A stretch of 64,000 nucleotides of DNA from JAEZJZ01 sp050949055. GTDB taxonomy: Bacteria > Bacillota > UBA994 > UBA5500. Below are positions 32,147-40,347 of the stretch, piece by piece. Position 1 is the first letter of the stretch. The number at the start of each line of letters is the position of its first letter. The notes beneath the pieces were generated by a model that was given only the letters and a program-made list of their open reading frames with translations, ran no database searches and was not told the DNA's origin. The translations under genes and the position numbers were made by a program. The DNA is taken from assembly GCA_050949055.1 (NCBI GenBank), contig JBMNFA010000007.1, positions 1 to 64,000 on the forward strand, written 5' to 3'.

Positions 32147-33709
32147 TTGTTTGACCTGATTATCAAGAACGGAAGAGTGGTTGATGGAACCGGCAATGCT
32201 TGGTTCTACGGCGACGTGGCCATTTCCGGCGATCGCATCGTAGAGGTGGGCAGGCTTAGCACTGCGCAGGCGAAGCGGGTGATCGATGCCGCTGGCTTGG
32301 TGGTAGCGCCCGGCTTCATCGACTCCCATTCCCATTCCGATCAGCCGCTGTTGGTGGACCCGCGGGCAGAAAGCAAGATCCGACAGGGCGTGACCACCGA
32401 GGTGATTGGGCAGTGCGGTGGTTCTGCCGCCCCACGCAACAGTGATGAACCTGTGACTACAGCGGCAGGGAAAGAGCTCTCTTGGCGCACAATGGCCGAC
32501 TACCTGCGGCTGTTGGACCAACAGGGTGTGGCGGTGAATGTGATTCCACTGATCGGCCACGGGAACCTGCGCCGCATGGCGCTGGGGATGGCCCATAGGC
32601 CAGCAACTGCCGAAGAGCTGGAGCGGATGTGTCAATTGGCTACTGAGGCGATGCGGCAAGGCGCCTTCGGCTTCACCAGTGGGCTGATCTACCCGCCCAG
32701 CTCCTACGGAGACACTGCCGAGCTGGTGGCGGTGGCTAAAGCGGTGGCCGCAGAAGGCGGCATCTATGCAACCCACATGCGCAACGAGGGAAACAAGCTG
32801 ATGGAGTCAGTGCAGGAAGCGATCACCATTGGTGAGCAGGCAGGTATCCCGGTACATATCTCCCACCACAAGGCCACCGACGAAGCTAACTGGGGCCGGG
32901 TGCGGGATTCGTTAGCGTTGATTGAGGCCAAACGGGCGGACGGTTTGGACATCACGTTGGACCAATATCCTTACATAGCCAGCTCCACCGGATTGAAGTC
33001 CTTGGTCCCGCAGTGGGCGCATGCCGATGGAGTGGAAGCGATGCGTCAGCGGGTGTTGGACCCTGAGACCGGTGCCCGCATCCGGCAGGAGATTATCGCT
33101 GCTGACCGCCGGTGGGATTGTGTGTTGGTTTCCGGCTGCTTTGTGGAAGAGAACAAGCAGTATGAGGGCAAGAATATGCAGGAGATAGCAGCGTTAACCG
33201 GTCAGGAGCCGGTGGAGGCACTGCTCAGCCTGCTGTTGGCCGAAGACTTCAGGACCCGCATGGTGCGGTTCAGCATGTGCGAGGAGGATGTGGAGTATGT
33301 GATGCGCCATCCGCTAGTGATGATCGGTTCAGACTCCGGTGCCATGGCTATCGATGGCCCCTTATTCCGAGGCAAGCCCCATCCTCGCTCCTATGGCACC
33401 TTTGCCCGCGTTTTGGGTGAGTATGTGCGTGAGCGTCAGATCCTCACCCTGGAGGAGGCCGTGCGCAAGATGACCGGACTGGCCGCTGCCCGCTTCCAGC
33501 TATGGGACCGCGGCCTGCTGCGCCCAGGCTGCTTTGCCGATATCACCGTCTTCGATCCACAGACCATCAAGGATCAGGCTACTTTCGTCGACCCCCACCA
33601 ATATGCTGTGGGTGTGCACTATGTGCTGGTTAACGGGCAGGTGTGCGTCGACCAGGGAGAGCGGACAGAGCAATTGGCAGGTCGCCCCTTGCGCCGCACC
33701 AGAGGATAA
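32147..33709 (+). CDS. N-acyl-D-amino-acid deacylase family amidohydrolase
   Basis: The 520-residue enzyme of the D-aminoacylase/D-hydantoinase superfamily probably frees D-amino acids from N-acyl derivatives. The N-terminal beta-sandwich starts FDLIIKNGRVVDGTGN. Metal-site motifs are PGFIDSHSHSDQPLL, the TTEVIGQCGGSAAP segment, ATHMRNEG, HISHHKA, and GSDSGAMAIDGP near the C-terminal Asp. The start is TTG 32147 with AAAGGAGGT 6 bases upstream, giving the standard family N-terminus. The GNAT gene follows after 107 bases. Confidence 0.92.
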   Translation: MFDLIIKNGRVVDGTGNAWFYGDVAISGDRIVEVGRLSTAQAKRVIDAAGLVVAPGFIDSHSHSDQPLLVDPRAESKIRQGVTTEVIGQCGGSAAPRNSDEPVTTAAGKELSWRTMADYLRLLDQQGVAVNVIPLIGHGNLRRMALGMAHRPATAEELERMCQLATEAMRQGAFGFTSGLIYPPSSYGDTAELVAVAKAVAAEGGIYATHMRNEGNKLMESVQEAITIGEQAGIPVHISHHKATDEANWGRVRDSLALIEAKRADGLDITLDQYPYIASSTGLKSLVPQWAHADGVEAMRQRVLDPETGARIRQEIIAADRRWDCVLVSGCFVEENKQYEGKNMQEIAALTGQEPVEALLSLLLAEDFRTRMVRFSMCEEDVEYVMRHPLVMIGSDSGAMAIDGPLFRGKPHPRSYGTFARVLGEYVRERQILTLEEAVRKMTGLAAARFQLWDRGLLRPGCFADITVFDPQTIKDQATFVDPHQYAVGVHYVLVNGQVCVDQGERTEQLAGRPLRRTRG

Positions 33710-33816
33710 ATCCTTTGTTGTGAGCAGGAGATCCATACCCGACGGAGAACAATAGACAGCGGTGCCAAGCGGAGTAGGCACCCTAATACGACCTTTCCTA
33801 GGAGGCAGTTTGCCAG

Positions 33817-34293
33817 ATGCATATTCGTCGAGCTAGTAAGAGCGATATCCAGGGTATTCAGCGGGTGGCTGAAGTAACTTGGCGTTCTGCCTATGACGGG
33901 GTGTTGCGCCCTGACACGGTGGACAATGTCCTGGCAGAATTCTACAGCGAGGACAGCCTGAAGCACAGTCTGGAGCATCCAGCTGTGGTATTCTTGGTGG
34001 CCGAAGACAACGAACAGGTGGTAGGCTTCATTCAGGCGCTTCCGCGGCCGGGCAAGACTGACTACGAGTTAACCAGGCTGTATATCCTGCCGGAATATCA
34101 GCGCCGAGGGATCGGCCGCCAACTGCAACTGAACGTGGAGCAACAGTTGGATGGCCGTCGGCTGTGGGTACTGGTGGAACAGGATATTCGGGGGGCAATT
34201 GCCTTCTTCCACGCCCTCGGCTTTACCGGCCAGCGCACGCTGGAATTGCCCATATTTGGCGAGACCCTGCCTTTTCTGGAGATGTCCAAGTAG
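33817..34293 (+). CDS. GNAT family N-acetyltransferase
   Basis: The 158-residue protein has the GNAT fold: start MHIRRASKSDIQGIQRVAEVTWRSAYDGVL, acetyl-CoA motif RLYILPEYQRRGIGRQL (residues ~87-103), and the ALGFTGQRTLELPIFGE C-terminal strand. It resembles generic amino-acid or small-molecule acetyltransferases with no predictable substrate. The ATG follows TAGGAGGCAG. Placement after a D-aminoacylase may hint at N-acetyl-amino-acid handling, but a terminator and repeats follow and no operon is certain. Confidence 0.9.
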   Translation: MHIRRASKSDIQGIQRVAEVTWRSAYDGVLRPDTVDNVLAEFYSEDSLKHSLEHPAVVFLVAEDNEQVVGFIQALPRPGKTDYELTRLYILPEYQRRGIGRQLQLNVEQQLDGRRLWVLVEQDIRGAIAFFHALGFTGQRTLELPIFGETLPFLEMSK

Positions 34294-34302
34294 AAGCAAA
34301 CT

Positions 34303-34330
34303 GGCGGCCTGCTACAGGCCGCCTTTGTTA
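34303..34330 (+). terminator. Rho-independent terminator after GNAT gene
   Basis: GGCGGCCTG (34303-34311) pairs with CAGGCCGCC (34315-34323) around a 3-base loop and is followed by TTTGTT. Confidence 0.85.
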
Positions 34331-34352
34331 CGCATAATACGCCAGTGGGACT

Positions 34353-34611
34353 GGGGACTAGCCCTTCTGCTACGTTGCTTGAACGGGGCAGGTGACCTGT
34401 CCGAGACTGCTGAAAAACCGCCGCAGGCGGTCATTCTGAACGGAAGTGACGAATCTAGTGCCCCATAGATGTGGGCTATCCAAGATGCTTCGCGAGTTTA
34501 TGCTGAACTTATCGAAGTGCTCGAGAATGACCTTGAAGAGCCGATTCAGTGATTTCGGCCTGTCCGACTGTCCTATGGCATCGATGAAGCACGTCTGGCG
34601 CACTAGTCCCC
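34353..34611. repeat. MITE-like composite repeat element, no gene
   Basis: Terminal GGGGACTAG (34353-34361) and CTAGTCCCC (34603-34611) are exact inverted repeats, with weaker symmetry extending inwards (GGGGCAGG and CCTGTCC). An inverted copy of the GTCATTC repeat (34429-34532) sits inside. This fills most of the 365-base gap between the GNAT and RsmF-like genes. Confidence 0.55.
34429..34532 (-). repeat. Dispersed GTCATTC repeat, copy B (inverted)
   Basis: Read on the minus strand it begins GGTCATTCTCGAGCACTTCG and contains AAGTTCAGCAT and AACTCGCGAAG, closely matching copy A at 14766. It carries an extra ~25 bases in the middle. Confidence 0.7.
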
Positions 34612-34658
34612 ATTGTTAGCCTGAGTCATTTTCTGGTCGGGTAGGAAGGTGTGATTAC

Positions 34659-36026
34659 TTGCTTCCCAAAGAGTATATTCAGCGGATGCGCACCCTCTTG
34701 GGTGACGAGGCGGAAGCATTCTTTGCTAGCTATCGGCAGCCAAGGAGTCTCGGCTTGCGTATCAATCCCCTAAAGACCGATCCGCAGTCGCTTTCTGCCC
34801 GACTGCCCTGGCCGCTGCAGCCGATACCTTGGGCGCAGCACGGATTCTACTATCCTGCATCGGCACAGCCCGGCAAGCATCCGTACCATGCCGCCGGTGT
34901 CTACTATTTGCAGGACCCCAGTGCCATGGCCGTGGCGGAAGTAGCCGCTCCTCAGCCAGGGGAGCGCGTGCTGGACCTCTGCGCAGCCCCAGGCGGCAAA
35001 GCCACTCAGTTGATCTCGCTGATGGGGGACCAGGGCCTGTTGGTGGCCAACGAGCTGTATCCCGATCGGGCAAAGGCATTGGTTGAAAATCTGGAAAGGT
35101 GGGGTGCCCGTCGGGCTTTGGTCACCTCTGCCGAACCCGCGCGGTTGGCTGCCCGGTTTGGTGCTTGGTTTGACTGTGTGCTGGTCGATGCGCCCTGTTC
35201 CGGCGAAGGAATGTTCCGCAAAGACCCTGATGCTGCCGTTTATTGGAGTGTGAGGCATGTGCAGGAGTGCGCTGCGCTGCAGGTGGATATTCTGCAGTCA
35301 GCCGTTCGTCTGCTAGCCCCCGGCGGTAGGCTGGTCTACTCCACCTGTACCTTTTCACCAGAGGAGAACGAGCAGAACATCGCCCAATTGCTGCAGAGCC
35401 ACCCCGAGCTGGAGCTGTTACCTGTTAAGCGGCATGACAATTGGCGGCCGGGGCTGGCGCTACCAGGCCCGGGGGCAGTTGTCGGTCTGCATGACACCGC
35501 CAGGCTGTGGCCCCACCTGTTGCGGGGAGAGGGGCACTTCATCGCCCTGCTGCAGAAGCGTGGCGACAACGAACACGAGCGACAGCGCCAGCCTCAGGTC
35601 GGTCGTTTCGCGCTCAGCAAGCCTCCAGCCCCGCTGGTTGAGTTTGCCGAACAATTCTTGCGCTGGCAGCCTGAAGGTCCGTTCATCGAGTATGGCGATT
35701 ATATCTACCAGTTGCCTGGGATGGAAATCCCTGCACTGGATGGTATCCGGGTGCCGCGGCCAGGATGGCCGTTGGGCCAATTGCGCAAAGGCCGCTTCAT
35801 CCCTGGCCATGGCCTGGCCCTCAGTTGTTCCAGAGACTCGGTGCAGCAAAGTCTCGACCTGGCGGCGGACAGTCAGGAAGTCTTGCACTACCTGCGCGGC
35901 TTGACCTTGCCTGCAGACCTGCCTAACGGCTGGACCCTGGTCACCGTTGACGGCTTCTCGTTGGGTTGGGGGAAGGTGGTCAACCGAGTGTTGAAGAACC
36001 ATTATCCCAAGGGCTTGCGTTGGTAG
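34659..36026 (+). CDS. RsmF/NOL1-NOP2-sun family rRNA cytosine-C5 methyltransferase
   Basis: This 455-residue enzyme methylates a cytosine at C5 in rRNA (E. coli RsmF acts on 16S C1407). The SAM site is VLDLCAAPGGKATQL; the two catalytic Cys motifs are VDAPCSGEGMFRKDP and YSTCTFSPEENE. An N-terminal domain precedes the core, and a PUA-like C-terminal domain (from ~300) carries the RsmF pattern KGRFIPGHGLA. The start is TTG 34659 after AGGAAGGTG. Confidence 0.93.
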   Translation: MLPKEYIQRMRTLLGDEAEAFFASYRQPRSLGLRINPLKTDPQSLSARLPWPLQPIPWAQHGFYYPASAQPGKHPYHAAGVYYLQDPSAMAVAEVAAPQPGERVLDLCAAPGGKATQLISLMGDQGLLVANELYPDRAKALVENLERWGARRALVTSAEPARLAARFGAWFDCVLVDAPCSGEGMFRKDPDAAVYWSVRHVQECAALQVDILQSAVRLLAPGGRLVYSTCTFSPEENEQNIAQLLQSHPELELLPVKRHDNWRPGLALPGPGAVVGLHDTARLWPHLLRGEGHFIALLQKRGDNEHERQRQPQVGRFALSKPPAPLVEFAEQFLRWQPEGPFIEYGDYIYQLPGMEIPALDGIRVPRPGWPLGQLRKGRFIPGHGLALSCSRDSVQQSLDLAADSQEVLHYLRGLTLPADLPNGWTLVTVDGFSLGWGKVVNRVLKNHYPKGLRW

Positions 36027-36098
36027 TGTGTTTGAACTTTCGGGAAACTAGATAATCACCATCATTCATGAAAGTAGCCTTGCCCGGCTCCACCGGGC

Positions 36099-36174
36099 GT
36101 CATCCTAGACGAAACGAAGGGCCTAGATTCCTTGCGGAGTTCAAGCTGAGCTCGTCGAGGCGCTCGAAATGACA
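36099..36174 (-). repeat. Dispersed GTCATTC repeat, copy C (inverted)
   Basis: The minus-strand reading is ~75% identical to copy A over its full 76 bases, sharing GAGC, GAGCTCAGC, TGAACTCCGC and GAATCTAG in the same order. It lies between the RsmF-like and glyoxalase-fold genes. Confidence 0.75.
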
Positions 36175-36237
36175 AGAGTTTTTCGCGGGAAAGACCGCGT
36201 TCATGCTCAATCAATTATCCTTAAAGGGGGAATCGTT

Positions 36238-36624
36238 TTGTTAGAGTTCAGTCATGTGGGCCTGGTGGTCACCGATTTGGAGCGGAGCATCCGTTTCTAT
36301 CGGGATGTGGTTGGCCTCAAGGTGCTGGAGCATTATCCGGACAGCGGCAACGGCATCGACATCGCCTTTGTGGGTAGCGATACTCCGGCGATCGAGCTGC
36401 TCTGCTACACTGACCCGGACAAGCGCCGGCGGCCAGAGCGCGGTCGCTACGATCATTTTGCCTGGTATGTGCCTGATATCGAGCAGAAGGTGGCCGAGCT
36501 GAAGCAGAAAGGCGTGCAGTTTGTGCCTGATGAAATCCGCAGTGCACTGGATGGCCGCCGCATAGCTTTCTTCCACGGGCCGGACGGCGAGCGTATCGAG
36601 CTAGTGCAGGCAGCGAAAAGGTGA
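36238..36624 (+). CDS. VOC/glyoxalase-fold protein (lactoylglutathione lyase-like)
   Basis: The 128-residue protein contains two paired beta-alpha-beta-beta-beta units. The metal ligands are in the expected places: His in EFSHVGLVV, Glu in AIELLCY, His in YDHFAWYV and Glu in GERIELVQ. It could be a glyoxalase I acting on methylglyoxal adducts, or another lyase or dioxygenase of the superfamily. The TTG at 36238 follows AAAGGGGGAA and gives the usual short N-terminus; the frame open from 36169 overlaps the repeat and is not credible. The stop codon overlaps the terminator stem. Confidence 0.87.
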   Translation: MLEFSHVGLVVTDLERSIRFYRDVVGLKVLEHYPDSGNGIDIAFVGSDTPAIELLCYTDPDKRRRPERGRYDHFAWYVPDIEQKVAELKQKGVQFVPDEIRSALDGRRIAFFHGPDGERIELVQAAKR

Positions 36625-36656
36625 CACGCGGGGACACTCCCCTCGTGTCACTTTTT
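36621..36656 (+). terminator. Rho-independent terminator after VOC gene
   Basis: GTGACACG (36621-36628) pairs with CGTGTCAC (36644-36651); an inner GGGG/CCCC adds to the stem, and TTTTT follows. The inner GGGGAC text is shared with other palindromes in the window. Confidence 0.9.
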
Positions 36657-36715
36657 GATGGACAAGAATAGGCCGACACCAGCATAGGCTAGGGCGAGGG
36701 GAGGTGTCGGCCTGT

Positions 36716-37570
36716 TTGTGGATCCCGTTGGCACTGCTCTCCGCCCTGCTCTGGGCTGGAAGTAGCCTCGTAGATAAGTTGGCTGTGGACAGGGGTTATC
36801 GCACGTTGGAGCTGTTGCCTGCCACCTATACCGCCGGGTTCCTGGTGGTCGCGTTCAGACACCAGGGCGTCGCCGAGCTTTGGCGATGGCGCTACCTGCT
36901 CAGCGGAATGCTGTTGGCATTCTTCTCGTTGCTCAATTCCTTTGCATTGCTGATGGCCTTGCGTTGCGGTGAGGTGGCTATGGTGTCGGTGGTGGCAGGC
37001 AGTCATTGCGTGATCACCGCTGTTGCTGCAACCCTCATGCTCGGCGAGCGCCTATCCACTAGTCAATGGCTAGCGGTCCTTCTCTCCGTGGCCGGAGTGT
37101 GTCTGGTGTTTGGTATACGTCAAGCATGGTTGCTAGCCCAACGGCGCAACAGACAGAAGCCTTCCTATCGCTGGTTTTGGCTGGCGCTGCTGGCGGCTGT
37201 CGGTTCCAGCGGTGAGACCATCGGCCTCAAGATGGCCACTGCCATCTGCGCCGGCGGGCAGTATAGCCTGATCTGGGAGTATTTCATCGCCAGTCTGGTG
37301 TTGCACGGGCTGGTCGCCACCTATCGGGTGCGCCTGCGCCTGCGATCATCCCTGTTTGGGTTGGGGGATGGCGTGCTCACTGGTCTGGGCATGCTCACCT
37401 TTGGTGCCGCCTTATGTGAAGGGCCGGCATCCCTGGTGGCCACCGTAGCCACGGCGGCGGTGCTGTTTCGGGCGCTGGGGGGGATTGTCTTCTTTGGGGA
37501 TCGGGCCGGACGGGGGCAGTGGCTCGGCTTTGGACTGCTCTGCCTGGCCTTTCTCCTCATTCGCTGGTGA
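36716..37570 (+). CDS. EamA/DMT family transporter, copy 1
   Basis: This 284-residue, ten-helix drug/metabolite-family transporter has two EamA halves (~1-137 and ~155-284) separated by a basic loop LLAQRRNRQKPSYRW. TTG 36716 is chosen because the product then starts LWIPLALLSALL, in register with the paralogue's MWIVYTLLASAL, and GGGGAGGTG lies ~11 bases upstream; a GTG at 36704 sits on that site. The substrate is unknown. A paralogue follows 54 bases later on the same strand. Confidence 0.85.
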   Translation: MWIPLALLSALLWAGSSLVDKLAVDRGYRTLELLPATYTAGFLVVAFRHQGVAELWRWRYLLSGMLLAFFSLLNSFALLMALRCGEVAMVSVVAGSHCVITAVAATLMLGERLSTSQWLAVLLSVAGVCLVFGIRQAWLLAQRRNRQKPSYRWFWLALLAAVGSSGETIGLKMATAICAGGQYSLIWEYFIASLVLHGLVATYRVRLRLRSSLFGLGDGVLTGLGMLTFGAALCEGPASLVATVATAAVLFRALGGIVFFGDRAGRGQWLGFGLLCLAFLLIRW

Positions 37571-37624
37571 TGCTGTCATGCCCCCGAGCCTCCCGGGGCA
37601 AGGTAGGTTGGGGGGTCTTTCTCT

Positions 37625-38464
37625 GTGTGGATCGTCTACACCTTACTCGCTTCGGCGCTATTCGCCACATCCAGCATGGTGAACAAAATCGCTATGCGTG
37701 ACCATACGCCTACTGACCGCTTGTTGCCCGGCACTTTCCTGGCCGGCTTCTTGCTGTTGCTTGTCTATAATGGCAACCGGCTGCCAGACCCCAGCCTGCC
37801 TTTGGTGGGCAGCGGCCTGGCCATGTCATTGTTCTCTATGCTCAACTGTGTTGCCATCCTGCTTGCCCTGCGAGGCGGGCCTGTAGGTCCAGTGGCGGCC
37901 GTTGCTGGCAGCCACTCGGTGCTCACTCCGCTGCTGGCACTGCTGCTGTTCCAGGAACAGTTGACTGGTTGGCAGTGGGTGGCGGTAGGAATGGCCACGG
38001 TGGGCATGGTCTTGATCCAAGTAAAGCAGCCCAGCCGCAGCACGACCGCCGTTTGGGTCTGGTTTGGCCTGGCTTTGCTTGGCGCGCTGGGCTCCAGTGG
38101 TGAGACCCTGGTGCTCGATCATGCCATCGCCCTGCAAGCAGACGGGGTGGCCGGCCTGGTCTGGTCTTACCTGTTCAGCTTCGTAATCACATCCCTCTGG
38201 TTCTTGCGCCGCAGGCAGCGGCGCTACACCCGCCCTTTCCTGCTCGGTGCCGCCGATGGGGCTGTGTCAGCCGCCGGCATGATCTTCTTTGCCAAAGCCC
38301 TTGCGGACGGCCCTGTCGGCCTGGTCGCCGCCCTGTCCACCTCGGCGGTGATGTTTCGCGCTCTGGGGGGACGGCTGTTTTTCAGCGATCGCCTGCCCTG
38401 GGTCAGCTGGGTGGGGATGTTGCTGGCCATAGCCGCCTTCGGCCTAGTCAGCTTCTTTTCCTAG
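37625..38464 (+). CDS. EamA/DMT family transporter, copy 2
   Basis: The 279-residue paralogue of the gene at 36716 has the same layout of ten helices and shared blocks: GSSGET after the central loop, the GAADGAVSAAGMIFFAKALADGPVGLVA stretch, and FRALGG...FF near the end. The GTG start follows AAGGTAGGTTGGGGGG. Tandem retention of diverged copies suggests either two substrates or a two-protein transporter. Confidence 0.87.
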   Translation: MWIVYTLLASALFATSSMVNKIAMRDHTPTDRLLPGTFLAGFLLLLVYNGNRLPDPSLPLVGSGLAMSLFSMLNCVAILLALRGGPVGPVAAVAGSHSVLTPLLALLLFQEQLTGWQWVAVGMATVGMVLIQVKQPSRSTTAVWVWFGLALLGALGSSGETLVLDHAIALQADGVAGLVWSYLFSFVITSLWFLRRRQRRYTRPFLLGAADGAVSAAGMIFFAKALADGPVGLVAALSTSAVMFRALGGRLFFSDRLPWVSWVGMLLAIAAFGLVSFFS

Positions 38465-38567
38465 GGAGACGGCGTCCCTTTGTCTTCCTCATTTTTCGCC
38501 CGCTGCAGGAAGTGACCAGGCCCAGTGTCGAATGAGATAGGGTAGAACACACAGAGGAGGAATCAAC

Positions 38568-39749
38568 TTGAGCAGTTTGTTTGAGCGGGCGAAGGCCTTG
38601 GCGCCCGAGTTTATCGCTTTCCGCAGAGACTTTCACCAGCACCCTGAGTTCGGTTTGGAGGAAGTGCGGACGTCAGGCATCGTGGCCGAATATCTGACCA
38701 GTCTGGGCATTGAAGTGATTCATCCGGTGTTGGAGAAGAGCGGTGTGGTGGGTATTCTGCGTGGTGCCAAGCCGGGCAAGACCATCGCCTTGCGGGCCGA
38801 TATCGATGCTCTGCCTGTTCCAGAGCAGACAGGGGTGGCGTATGCCTCCAAAACACCCGGTCGCATGCACGCTTGCGGTCACGACGGCCATACAGCCATC
38901 CTGATGGGCGTGGCCAAGCTGCTATCCGAGGTAAAGGACCAGATGGCCGGCACGGTCAAATTCTTCTTCCAGCCGGCAGAAGAAGGCCCTGGTGGGGCAG
39001 CTCCCATGATCGAAGCCGGAGTGATGGAGAATCCCCATGTGGATGCAGCCATGGGCCTGCATCTGGGCACCGACCTGCCTACCGGGCATATCGGTCTGCG
39101 CGCGGGTGCCAATAGCGCTGGCACCGACTCCATCGAGATCACCATCACCGGCAAAGGTGGCCACGGCGCACATCCCCACAAATCCATCGACGCCATCACC
39201 GCTGCCGGGCATGCCATCGTGGCGTTGCAGACCATCGCCAGCCGTGAAATTGACCCGCTGGGTTCGGTGGTTCTCACCTTGGGCACCATCAACGGCGGCT
39301 ACCGCGGCAACGTCATCGCCGATACGGTGGTGATCACCGGCACCGTGCGCACGTTAGATCCTGAGGTGCGGGCCAGCATGCCGGAGCGCATCGAGCGCAT
39401 CTTAAGTGGCGTCTGTGCTGCCATGCGCACCAAGTTTGAGCTCAAGTACAACAACGGGTATCCGTCGGTGATCAACGACGCCGATATGGCCGACATGCTG
39501 GAGAGGATCGGCCAGCGAGTGCTGGGTGCCGACAAGGTGCACCGCATCGCCAACCCGTCCATGGGCGGCGAGGACTTTGCTTACTTTGCCGAAAAGGCCC
39601 CGGCCATCTTCTTCCGGCTAGGCGGAGCCAATGAGGCCAAGGAATGCATCTATCCTGGACATCATCCCAAATACAATTTCGACGAAGATGCCATTCCTGT
39701 GGGCATGGCAGTGATGGCCGAAGCCGCGCTGGAGTATCTGAACAAATAA
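38568..39749 (+). CDS. M20 family amidohydrolase (N-acyl-amino-acid/hippurate type)
   Basis: The 393-residue di-metal amidohydrolase cleaves N-acyl amino acids or similar amides. Conserved blocks: FRRDFHQHPEFGLEE, LRADIDALPVPEQTG, MHACGHDGHTA with the metal-bridging Cys/His pair, FQPAEEGPGGA with the catalytic Glu, the dimerisation-domain His in GKGGHGAHPHKSIDA, and the last ligand in NPSMGGEDFAYF. The start is TTG 38568 after AGAGGAGGAATC. The terminator at 39792 follows. It is distinct from the AbgB-like M20 gene at 45980. Confidence 0.94.
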   Translation: MSSLFERAKALAPEFIAFRRDFHQHPEFGLEEVRTSGIVAEYLTSLGIEVIHPVLEKSGVVGILRGAKPGKTIALRADIDALPVPEQTGVAYASKTPGRMHACGHDGHTAILMGVAKLLSEVKDQMAGTVKFFFQPAEEGPGGAAPMIEAGVMENPHVDAAMGLHLGTDLPTGHIGLRAGANSAGTDSIEITITGKGGHGAHPHKSIDAITAAGHAIVALQTIASREIDPLGSVVLTLGTINGGYRGNVIADTVVITGTVRTLDPEVRASMPERIERILSGVCAAMRTKFELKYNNGYPSVINDADMADMLERIGQRVLGADKVHRIANPSMGGEDFAYFAEKAPAIFFRLGGANEAKECIYPGHHPKYNFDEDAIPVGMAVMAEAALEYLNK

Positions 39750-39791
39750 CGCGGGAACCGAAACTATCAATACGAGAACGGGCAATTATCA

Positions 39792-39826
39792 GGGGGCAAG
39801 CCATGCGGCTTGCCCCCTGGTGTTTT
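39792..39826 (+). terminator. Rho-independent terminator after M20 gene
   Basis: GGGGGCAAGCC (39792-39802) pairs with GGCTTGCCCCC (39807-39817) around a 4-base loop, followed by TGGTGTTTT. Confidence 0.88.
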
Positions 39827-39916
39827 GCCTACATTCCTGTCTGAACCGTTCATTGCCTTGAGCAGCGGCAGCGGTTGCTGTATGCTGGCTGCAGCAAAGC
39901 AGAGGAGTGTGTTTGG

Positions 39917-40156
39917 TTGGTTAGTGTAATCAAGCTATATCCTGATCATCCGTTGTGGGCCGAGCTGTTGGAACATCTGCAGCGCACGGACGTTCTGCGG
40001 CATATCAGTAATCAAAGGTGTGTAAGGGCTGTCAACTTTTCCTCGAAAGCCCAACGAAGTGTCAGTGATGGAGGTCAGGGTGTGCGCGCAACAGGCTCCT
40101 TGGCTGCCTCAATCAAGGAGCGAGCGAGGACGGGATCAAAGGCAGCAGTTGTCTGA
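39917..40156 (+). pseudogene. Possible 5' remnant of a gene, degenerate 3' part
   Basis: A promoter-like TTGAGC, 17 bases and TATGCT lie just upstream. AGAGGAG (39901-39907) precedes a TTG start, and the first ~35 residues look protein-like (VSVIKLYPDHPLWAELLEHL). After about base 40010 the reading becomes low-quality, Ser/Arg/Ala-rich text until the stop. The opening loosely resembles some GNAT-type N-termini, but this is weak. I read it as the start of a gene whose remainder was lost; it may also be a genuine 79-residue orphan. Confidence 0.35.
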
Positions 40157-40347
40157 GCCGCACCCACTTGATTGCGTAGGGAGCTGCAAGAACAAGTTCT
40201 CATCAAGAGGGCTAGAGAAACGACCAGCGAGCGGCAAGTTCTGCTGCCGCCCGGCCCAGTCGAGCTCATACATCAGTTCTAGTCGGCAGACAGCGCCTAA
40301 GCGCGCCAGCCTGACCAAGCGCCGCTAGCATGGTTTCATCATGATTG

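Larger units (their letters stand above)
39750..40347. other. 598-base gap: terminator, gene remnant, repeat motif
   Basis: Besides the terminator at 39792 and the possible remnant at 39917, the right part (40160-40340) has no convincing gene on either strand. It includes a GCCTAAGCGCGCCAGCCTGACC motif (40294-40316) shared with 14851-14872. Confidence 0.55.

Noticed and set aside
40075..40328. Short overlapping ORFs on both strands before the DUF1287 gene
   Set aside because: Low-complexity Ser/Arg/Cys text, no initiation signals, no resemblance to known proteins.
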